Shown here one piece after another: positions 1-6,200 of a stretch of 10,285 bases of DNA. A program made the position numbers and the translations under genes. The notes beneath the pieces were generated by a model. It was not told where the DNA came from and did no database searches. It saw only the letters and a program-made list of their open reading frames with translations. How positions within the stretch are numbered: the stretch's first letter is position 1; every line of letters begins with the position of its first letter. This DNA is from Thermoanaerobaculia bacterium. GTDB taxonomy: Bacteria; Acidobacteriota; Thermoanaerobaculia; Gp7-AA8. Location: assembly GCA_023700825.1 (NCBI GenBank), contig JAMPYE010000117.1, positions 1 through 10,285 on the forward strand, written 5' to 3'.

Positions 1-951
1 CATCCCGTACTGCGACGTGCCCGCCGAGATCGCGTCCTTGATCAGTTTCGTCTTTTCCTTGTTCTCGATGCAGTCCTTGATGTAGTTCGTCGCCACCATG
101 ACCTCGGCGGCCGGCACGCGGCCGAGGCCGTCGGCGCGCGGCAGAAGGCGGAGCGAAATGACCGCCTTGAGAACCGCGGCGAGCTGCAGGCGGATCTGCT
201 TCTGCTGGTGCGGCGGGAAGACCGAGATGATGCGGTTGACCGTCTCGGTCGCGTCCATGGTGTGGAGGGTCGAGAGGACGAGGTGGCCCGTCTCGGCCGC
301 GGTGAGCGCAGTCTCGATCGTTTCGTAGTCGCGCATTTCGCCGACGAGGATCACGTCGGGGTCCTGGCGGAGGGCGCTTCGCAACGCCTGCGAGAACGAC
401 TTCGTGTCGACCTCGACCTCGCGCTGGTTGACGATCGACTTCTTGTCGCGGTGAAGGAACTCGATCGGGTCCTCGACCGTGATGATGTGCTCGGTGCGGT
501 GCGCGTTGATGTAGTCGATCATCGCGGCGAGCGTCGTGGACTTGCCCGAGCCGGTGGTTCCGGTGCAGAGAATCAGGCCGCGCGTCTCCTCGCAGATCTT
601 CTCGATGACCGCGGGGAGCATCAGCTCGCGGACCGAGTTGATCTTCACCGGGATGACGCGGAGGACGAGACCGACCGTGCCGCGCTGCTGGAAGATGTTG
701 CAGCGGAAGCGGCCGAGCCCCGGGACCGAGTAGGCGAAGTCGATCTCGAAGTTGTTCTTGAACTTCTCCTTCTGCCGGGACGACATCATCGAGAAGGCCA
801 TCGCGATGGTGTCTTCCTGCATCAGGCGCTTGAGCTCGACGAGCGGCAAAAGCTGGCCGTCGACGCGGATGACGGGGTGCGAGCCGACCTTCACATGGAG
901 ATCCGAGGCCCTGCGCTCCGCGGCGATCTTCAGCAGATCGTTGATATGCAT
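1..951 (-). CDS. pilT: Type IV pilus retraction ATPase PilT (3' end outside window)
   Basis: This is a hexameric motor ATPase at the cytoplasmic base of the type IV pilus. The family depolymerises pilin to retract the fibre, driving twitching motility and often DNA uptake. Reading the minus strand gives 317 open codons that run off the left edge. An N-terminal PAS-like region (1-100, 'ASDLHVKVGSHPVIRVDG') precedes a RecA-like domain with Walker A GTTGSGKST (131-139), an Asp box ITVEDPIEF (158-166, D161), Walker B DPDVILVGEMRD (197-208, catalytic E205) and a His box HLVLSTLHT (223-231). All core motifs are intact. PilT proteins are usually about 340-380 residues, so roughly the last 30-60 are missing, including the AIRNLIRE-like element that would separate PilT from PilU. 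The ATG at 951 follows a G-run (956-964) that can serve as ribosome binding site. The neighbouring efp is divergent. Confidence 0.9.
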   Translation of the reverse strand, partial: MHINDLLKIAAERRASDLHVKVGSHPVIRVDGQLLPLVELKRLMQEDTIAMAFSMMSSRQKEKFKNNFEIDFAYSVPGLGRFRCNIFQQRGTVGLVLRVIPVKINSVRELMLPAVIEKICEETRGLILCTGTTGSGKSTTLAAMIDYINAHRTEHIITVEDPIEFLHRDKKSIVNQREVEVDTKSFSQALRSALRQDPDVILVGEMRDYETIETALTAAETGHLVLSTLHTMDATETVNRIISVFPPHQQKQIRLQLAAVLKAVISLRLLPRADGLGRVPAAEVMVATNYIKDCIENKEKTKLIKDAISAGTSQYGM

Positions 952-989
952 GACGTTACCCCCAGACTACAACGCAACGTTGTCGAGGC

Positions 990-995
990 ATTGTA
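990..995 (-). promoter_or_regulatory. Possible -10 element for pilT
   Basis: On the minus strand this reads TACAAT, five of six matches to the sigma-70 -10 consensus, about 40 bp upstream of the pilT start. No recognisable -35 hexamer lies at 16-18 bp, so this is only a weak candidate promoter. Confidence 0.25.
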
Positions 996-1006
996 TCGCG
1001 AGAAGC

Positions 1007-1034
1007 AGGCGAGAGGCGAAAGGCGGGAGGCGAT
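1007..1034. repeat. Four tandem heptamers AGGCGRR upstream of pilT
   Basis: Four consecutive 7-bp units read AGGCGAG, AGGCGAA, AGGCGGG and AGGCGAT on the plus strand. The array lies between pilT and efp, outside any credible coding region. Its 7-bp period matches the second array nearby (1105-1146). Such degenerate intergenic heptamer arrays resemble the short tandemly repeated repetitive sequences described in cyanobacteria. No function can be read from it. Confidence 0.7.
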
Positions 1035-1104
1035 GATCAGGCGGGGGTGGCAGCGCCGGCCAGAGTCCCCGGAGATTCTGAAGCGGCGGTACGTCCGGAA
1101 ACCG

Positions 1105-1146
1105 AAATGAAGAATGTCGAATGAAGAATGTTGAATTGAGAAATAT
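1105..1146. repeat. Heptamer array GAATGNN, left arm of inverted pair
   Basis: About six consecutive 7-bp units are visible: AAATGAA, GAATGTC, GAATGAA, GAATGTT, GAATTGA and GAAATAT. The last two are more decayed. The stretch 1113-1130 is an exact 18-bp reverse complement of 1195-1212 in the right array, so the two arrays could form a cruciform or an RNA hairpin with a 64-bp loop. It is AT-rich against a GC-rich background. Confidence 0.8.
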
Positions 1147-1178
1147 GACCCGGAAATGCCAGGTAATGGCCTCGTTGC

Positions 1179-1213
1179 TTCATTCTTCATTCCTCATTCT
1201 TCATTCGACATTT
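1179..1213. repeat. Heptamer array TTCATTC, right arm of inverted pair
   Basis: Five 7-bp units TTCATTC, TTCATTC, CTCATTC, TTCATTC and GACATTT are the inverted form of the array at 1105-1146. The 11-mer CATTCTTCATT occurs at 1181 and 1195. Its complement AATGAAGAATG occurs at 1106 and 1120, so both arms share the same 14-bp spacing. The exact inverted match to the left arm is 18 bp. Confidence 0.8.
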
Positions 1214-1434
1214 CGAAGTTCTTCCTCTTCCGGCGAACACCGTCTCCCGCCCGCTCATCGCATCCCGCCACTCGCCGCCCACCTCCCCGTGGCCAGCAGG
1301 AATACTGTCCCTCCGGATCGCCGTTTCCCTGCCCGGTCGAGGGTCCTTACCCCCGTCTTTTCAGACTGTTCGATTGATGCGCCGCCGTCCGGCGACGCGA
1401 GATTCCAGCGAAGCGAGAAAGGTGTAATCCACAC

Positions 1435-1992
1435 ATGCAGGCCAATGATCTCCGCAATGGGATGGTAGTTCTCTTCGACGGCGACCTCTGCCGCGTCATG
1501 GAGTTCCGGCACCACACGCCGGGCAACCTCCGCGCGATGGTGCAGGCGAAGCTCCGCAACCTCCGCACCGGCAACCAGTTCGAGCACAGGTTCCGTTCGG
1601 GCGACCAGATCGAACAGGCGTTCATCGATCACCACGAGCTGGAGTTCATGTACGCCGACGCCGGGGGCTACCACTTCATGAACACCGAGAGCTACGAGCA
1701 GGTCGAGCTTTCGAGCGACGATCTCGGCGACGCCGCGCAGTGGCTTGCGGACGGCATGAAGATCCAGGGGCAGTTCTACGAGCAGCGCCCGGTCGGCATC
1801 GAGCTCCCGAAGACGGTGAAGGTCCGGGTCAAGGAGACCGAGCCGATGGTCAAGGGCTCGACCGCATCGGCGTCGTACAAGCCGGCCACGCTCGAGAACG
1901 GCGTCACGATCCAGGTCCCGCCCTTCGTCACCGACGGCGAAATGCTCGTCGTCGATCCGAACGAAGGCAAGTACGTGGAGCGCGCGAAGTAA
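1435..1992 (+). CDS. efp: Elongation factor P, HTPGNLRA-loop variant
   Basis: EF-P binds between the ribosomal P and E sites and relieves stalling at polyproline stretches. The 185-residue product has normal length and the three expected beta-barrel regions: a KOW-like N-terminal domain (1-64), a central domain (about 68-125, with 'YHFMNTESYEQ') and a C-terminal domain (130-185, 'GSTASASYKPATLENG' to 'VDPNEGKYVERAK'). An ungapped match to the E. coli loop VKPGKGQAFARVKLR gives HTPGNLRAMVQAKLR here. Asn31 therefore occupies the place of Lys34, the beta-lysylation site, and Leu32/Arg33 follow it. I recall similar loops in some Acidobacteria and Verrucomicrobia, so it is probably a lineage type rather than a defect. 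The ATG has GAGAAAGGTG (1415-1424) upstream, with somewhat long spacing. No EpmA/EpmB, EarP or YmfI gene is present in this window. Confidence 0.95.
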   Translation: MQANDLRNGMVVLFDGDLCRVMEFRHHTPGNLRAMVQAKLRNLRTGNQFEHRFRSGDQIEQAFIDHHELEFMYADAGGYHFMNTESYEQVELSSDDLGDAAQWLADGMKIQGQFYEQRPVGIELPKTVKVRVKETEPMVKGSTASASYKPATLENGVTIQVPPFVTDGEMLVVDPNEGKYVERAK

Positions 1993-2031
1993 TCCACTTG
2001 CAACCTCTTCCGGACGCTCCTCATCCGACGA

Positions 2032-2460
2032 TCAGCCCCTCGCCTTGCGAGGGGCTTTCGTTTTGGGCTCGATCCGCTTTACGCCGCGGATGCCGTCGAA
2101 ATCGCGGTCGAAGGTGGCGATGCCGTCGAGCTTGCGAGTCAGCACGACCGCCGCATGCACGGCATCGCGCGCGATGAGGCGCGGGTACTGGTCCATCAGC
2201 TCGCGCGCCCGGTCGACGATCTCCTCGTCGACCGGAATCGTCAGTGGCAGCACCTTTCGCGCGAGGTCGTACACCCGTTTCCCGTCTTCCCATCGCCCGA
2301 TCGAACGATATCGATGAAGGATCTCCCGCAGCGTCTCGGCATCGATCATCGCGACGATCTCCCCCGCTACCGCGCGCTCGAGAAACGAGACCGCCGGATC
2401 CTTGAATGCGTGCTCGGCGCCCGCGGCGTACATGATCACGTTCGTATCGACGAGGATCAC
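2032..2460 (-). CDS. vapC: PIN-domain toxin, VapC-like ribonuclease
   Basis: PIN-domain toxins of type II TA modules are Mg-dependent endoribonucleases that cut tRNA or rRNA when freed from their antitoxin. The 142-residue product begins MILVDTNV (acidic D5), continues with AETLREIL (E42/E46), RDAVHAA (D99) and ATFDRDFD (D118/D120), so the full acidic set is present at normal spacing for the family. I place the start at the GTG whose bases overlap the antitoxin stop (GTGA, 2457-2460). PIN proteins typically begin with exactly this hydrophobic strand plus DTN, and the open frame upstream only shadows the antitoxin in another frame. The lysine/arginine-rich C-terminus (KTKAPRKARG) overlaps the efp terminator. 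The RNA target cannot be told from the sequence. Confidence 0.9.
   Translation of the reverse strand: MILVDTNVIMYAAGAEHAFKDPAVSFLERAVAGEIVAMIDAETLREILHRYRSIGRWEDGKRVYDLARKVLPLTIPVDEEIVDRARELMDQYPRLIARDAVHAAVVLTRKLDGIATFDRDFDGIRGVKRIEPKTKAPRKARG
2034..2060 (+). terminator. Intrinsic terminator of efp
   Basis: A perfect 10-bp stem AGCCCCTCGC / GCGAGGGGCT with a 3-nt loop (2044-2046) is followed by TTCGTTTT on the plus strand, 42 bp after the efp stop. On the minus strand no T-run follows the hairpin, so it is likely one-directional. The hairpin also encodes the last residues of the convergent toxin gene. Confidence 0.9.
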
Positions 2461-2708
2461 CGCCGCGGCTCCTTGGGTGGCGCGATCGACTCCCGCTTCA
2501 TCGCGGCGACGTCGCCAACCGGGAGCGAGAGCGCGACGAGCTCGGCGACCGCCGCCGCACGCTCGCGAGTCGAGGCGAGCCCGTACTCCGACACGCACGC
2601 CTCACGGATCAGATCGCCGAGGCTCGTCCCCCGCTCCTTTGCCAGTCGCGTGAGCTGCTCGTGCTGTTCCTGGGAGAGGAGGATCGTCGTCTTCTTCGAA
2701 AGCTCCAT
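2457..2708 (-). CDS. Ribbon-helix-helix (CopG-like) antitoxin
   Basis: This is the DNA-binding antitoxin of the adjacent PIN toxin. It would neutralise the toxin and repress its own operon. The 83-residue product has an N-terminal beta strand (KKTTILLS, 5-12), helix A (QEQHEQLTRLAKER, 13-26), a GTS turn and helix B (LGDLIREACVSEYG, 30-43), the usual RHH pattern. A linker and a short C-terminal tail (about 55-83, ending PPKEPRR) would be the toxin-binding part. I choose the ATG at 2708 because GGAGG lies 5 nt upstream (2714-2718). In-frame ATGs 12 and 18 bp earlier are possible but lack a good ribosome binding site. It precedes the toxin, as in most VapBC-type operons, and the stop shares three bases with the toxin GTG. 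Confidence 0.87.
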   Translation of the reverse strand: MELSKKTTILLSQEQHEQLTRLAKERGTSLGDLIREACVSEYGLASTRERAAAVAELVALSLPVGDVAAMKRESIAPPKEPRR

Positions 2709-2728
2709 ATACGCCTCCATAACCATAT

Positions 2729-2757
2729 ATTTTGCCCCCGGCGCCGGCCGGAGTCAA
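2729..2757 (-). promoter_or_regulatory. Putative TA operon promoter with palindromic spacer
   Basis: On the minus strand a -35-like TTGACT (2757-2752) is followed after 17 bp by CAAAAT (2734-2729), four of six matches to the -10 consensus. Initiation near 2722 would give a leader of about 14 nt carrying GGAGG. The spacer holds two overlapping perfect palindromes, CCGGCGCCGG (2738-2747) and CCGGCCGG (2744-2751). CCATA recurs at 2705, 2717 and 2723 on the plus strand. Either could be the operator for autoregulation by the RHH antitoxin. This is inference from position only. Confidence 0.5.
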
Positions 2758-2975
2758 GCCTCCCCACGCCGCGCGACTCCGATCGAACTCCGCCGAGAGG
2801 CAACGACCGCTTGCTGGCGAACAGGGAACGCGGCACCCCGTCTTGCGAGATGTTCCCGCCACGGTTCCCACCACGAGCTCACACGACGCGTCGCTCTTCG
2901 GCAATGACGTCGCGAGAGGCTGACCGACGATCGCTCGCCTTCGATGCGGAGAGGGGCGCGAGTGCACGGACGAAA

Positions 2976-2993
2976 ATCACATTGAGATGTGAT
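2976..2993. promoter_or_regulatory. Perfect inverted repeat ATCACAT-TGAG-ATGTGAT
   Basis: A perfect 7-bp inverted repeat around a 4-nt centre lies about 235 bp upstream of the nuclease start, in a local AT-rich patch within GC-rich DNA. Its size and symmetry fit an operator for a dimeric regulator. The half-sites have the opposite order to the CRP consensus (TGTGA-N6-TCACA), so it is not a standard CRP site. No regulator can be assigned. Confidence 0.4.
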
Positions 2994-3189
2994 CCTCCCG
3001 CCCCCGAGATTCCTGGTTGCGTTTCCGTGCCGATATCGTATCTTGCAGACTGCGTTGTCCTCGGTCCGTCCAGCCGGGTTGTCGTGAGCGGTGGTGGTGA
3101 GCTGCGGAGCAGGATGCTTTCCGGGAAACCGGCTCGCCTCCCACCGACGTCGCGCCCGTGACCCAATGAAAACTCGATTCCACGCTCGC

Positions 3190-3203
3190 CGGGCCGAGGC
3201 CCG
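3190..3203 (+). promoter_or_regulatory. Small hairpin just upstream of nuclease ribosome binding site
   Basis: CGGGCC-GA-GGCCCG is a perfect 6-bp inverted repeat ending 14 bp before the AGGAG (3218-3222) that serves the ATG at 3228. It could shape the 5' leader, but GC-rich hairpins of this size arise easily by chance. Confidence 0.3.
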
Positions 3204-3227
3204 CAACTGCGTTACTCAGGAGAAGCC

Positions 3228-6200
3228 ATGAACGTTCGCGCCCGCCGGATCCTCGCCATCGCACTGCTCGCAAACCTCCTCATCGCCGGCTCGGTGATGG
3301 CCGACGTCGTCATCTCGCAGGTCTACGGCGGTGGTGGCGGGAGCACCGGGACTCCCGCTTACACGAACGACTATGTCGAGCTGTTCAACCGCGGCGCGAG
3401 CAGCGTCGCGATCGGTGGCTATTCGTTGCAGTACGGTTCGGCCACCGGGCAGTTTGGATCGAGCGCCGGCAACATCTATGCGTTCCCGGCGGGCACAACG
3501 ATCGACGCAGGCAAGTACCTCACTGTCAAGCTGGGGGCCGCTGGCTCGCTGGGGGGCACTTTCTCGTTCGATTTGACGACCGGGAACATCAACATGTCCG
3601 CAACCGCCGGAAAGGTCGCGTTCGTCAATGTGTCCACCGCTCTCGGATGCGGCGCCACGCTCACACCGTGCACGCTACCCCATGCCAACATCCTCGACTC
3701 CGTCTCCTACGGCAACGCCAACAACGGAGAGGGCGGCACCACGGTAAATAACGGCGTCAACGTCAACAACACGCAGGGCGGCATCCGCAAGTCGAGCGGG
3801 TGCACGGACAACAACAACAACAACGCGGACTTCACAGTGGCCACGACCGCCACGGGACTCGTCCCGCGCACGGCTTCCACCCCCGCCGCAACCTGTTCGA
3901 ACGCAGCGCCGACCATCACCGCTCCCGCCAACCCGATCGCGACGGTCCTCCAGGACGCCACCCCGTTCACTGTCAGCCTCACCGGCAGCGACGACCTCGG
4001 CGTCTATTCGTGGTCGGCGGCGCCCGTCACCGGCATCTCGTCTGTAGTCGTGTCGGCCGGACAGAACACGAACTCCGTCACCTACACCGTCACACTCACC
4101 GCCGGCTTCTCCGGGACCGCTTCGTTCACTGCCTCGCTCAGCGACACCGTGAACACGGCCGCCACGCAGACCGTGAACATCACGGTCACCCCCGCGGGCG
4201 GCGGCAACGCGGCGCCGACGATCACCGCGCCAGCCAATCCGATCGCCACCGTCGCACAGGACGCCGCACCGTTCACCGTCGGTCTATCGGGAAGCGACGA
4301 CGGCGCCGTCTACAACTGGAGCGCGACGCCGGTAACCGGCATCGCCTCGGTCAACGTCACGGGCGGGCAAAGCACGGCGAACGTGACCTACACGGTCACG
4401 CTGAACGCGGGCTTCAACGGCACGGCCACCTTCACGGCATCGCTCTCCGACAACGTGAACCCCACGGTCGACGCGACGGTGAACATCACCGTCACGCCGC
4501 CGCCTCCTCCCGCCAACCACGTGACGATCAGCCAGCTCTATGGCGGCGGCGGAAACACGGGCGCGACGTTCACCAACGACTTCATCGAGCTCTACAACCC
4601 GACCCTGGCGTCGGTCGACATGGCCGGGTGGAGCGTCCAGTACGCGTCGGCGACCGGAAGCTTCACCCAGATCCAGCCGATCGGCGGCGTGATCGCCCCG
4701 GGCGAGTACTTCCTCATCGGCCTCGCCTCCGGAGGCGCGGCCGGCAGCGCGCTTCAGACGCCTAACATCTCCGGCACCTTCAACATGAGCGCGACGGCAG
4801 GCAAGGTCGCGCTAGTGGGCAACGGGATCCCGCTGGACGGCACGGCCTGCGGCACGTGGATCGCCGACGGCGACCTGATCGACCTGGTCGGCTACGGCAC
4901 CACGGCGAACTGCAGCGAAGGAACCTCGAACGCACCCGCGGCGAGCAACACGACCTCGCTGTTCCGCAAGAACGGCGGCAGCACCGACACGAACGTCAAC
5001 AGCGCCGACTTCACCGTCGCGACGCCGACTCCTCGCATGACCTCACCCATCCAGGAGATCGGCCCCGCGATCCTGAACACCGACCCCAGCTCGGGCAATA
5101 CGATCGCCCCGCGCGACGCGAGCCTCGTCATCACCTTCACCGAACTGGTCGACGTGAGCGCCGGCTGGTACACCATCAACTGCGCCACCACCGGCAACCA
5201 CGACGACGCCACGATCGCCGAGGGAGCGCCGGGCAGCTGGGTCGTCACCCCGAACGTGAATTTCCTTGCGGGCGAGACCTGCACAGCGACGATCTTCAAG
5301 GCCTTCGTGCAGGATCGCGACCTCGATGACGCGGCGCCCAACACCAATTACCTCCCGGCCGACTACACCTGGAGCTTCTCGATCGCGACCGGCAATTCTC
5401 CGCCTTATCCGGCGGACGTCCACCTGACGATGGGCAACCCCTCGGGCGCGGTCTTCGACGAGTTCTTCCCCACGAACTACCTCATGGAGAAGGACGAGTT
5501 CGCCCTCTCCTACAACCGCGACCGGGGCGGCCCGAACTGGGTGAGCTGGCACCTTGCGAACGAGTGGATAGGGTCGCTCTCGCGCATCGACACCTTCCGC
5601 CCCGATCCGGCCGTGCCTCCGAGCTGGTACCGCGTGCTCGGAAGCGACTACTTTGCGTCGGGCTTCGACCGCGGCCATCTGACCCCGAACGCCGACCGCG
5701 ATTACGAGCTCGCCCGGCCGATCAACCAGGCCACGTTCCTGATGACGAACATGATTCCCCAGGCTCCCGACAACAACCAGGGGCCGTGGGCGAACATGGA
5801 GAACTACCTCCGCACGCTCCTGCCGGCGAACGAGCTCTACATCGTCGCCGGAGGCGCCGGCATCGGCGGCGTCGGCAGCAACGGCCCGGCGACGTCGGTC
5901 GCGGGCGGTAACGTCGCAGTCCCCGCGTGGACGTGGAAGGTCGTCATGGTCCTGCCCAAGGCCTCCGGCGACGACGTCGCCCGCGTCACCGCCACGACCC
6001 GGACGATCGCCGTCAAGATGCCTAACATTCAGGGAATCAGGACGAACCCCAATAACCCGAACGACTGGCTCGCCTACCTCACCAGCGTCGACGCGGTCGA
6101 GGCGCTGACCGGCTACGACTTCTTCTCCAACGTGCCCGACGCGATCGAGAGCTCGATCGAGGCGGGAGTCGACGGCGTCAATCCTCCCGGCGCGGCCAGC

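Larger units (their letters stand above)
952..1434. other. pilT-efp divergent intergenic region
   Basis: This stretch of nearly 500 bp lies between two divergently transcribed genes and must hold the promoters of both. It contains the heptamer arrays described separately. The part from about 1215 to 1330 is strongly pyrimidine-rich on the plus strand. A small GC inverted repeat (CGCCG-TC-CGGCG, 1383-1394) lies in the presumed efp leader. I see no convincing -35/-10 pair for efp. The short open frames here lack ribosome binding sites and recognisable domains, and several read through the repeats. Confidence 0.6.
2709..3227. other. Intergenic region between TA operon and nuclease gene
   Basis: Apart from the putative TA promoter at its left end I see no gene here. 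The short open frames on both strands are low-complexity Arg/Ser/Pro-rich translations without ribosome binding sites. The region probably holds the promoter and leader of the nuclease gene. A weak pair TTGCGT (3017-3022) / TATCTT (3039-3044) with 16-bp spacing is the best candidate I can find. Inverted repeats at 2976-2993, around 3072-3145 and at 3190-3203 are listed separately. No known riboswitch core was recognised. Confidence 0.5.

Noticed and set aside
208..1110. 300-codon plus-strand frame
   Set aside because: It is antisense to pilT, whose Walker and His-box motifs are unmistakable on the minus strand.
1007..1213. CRISPR array
   Set aside because: The repeats are 7 bp and directly adjacent, with no unique spacers of regular length and no cas genes.
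2461..2598. Upstream extension of the toxin to an ATG at 2598
   Set aside because: The 46 extra residues are Arg/Ala/Gly-rich and overlap the antitoxin in another frame. PIN toxins normally begin at the ILVDTN strand, and the GTG overlaps the antitoxin stop.
2709..3227. Riboswitch or small gene upstream of the nuclease
   Set aside because: I could not match the conserved core of the riboswitch classes I know (c-di-GMP-I, cobalamin, SAM), and the short frames have no ribosome binding site or domain.
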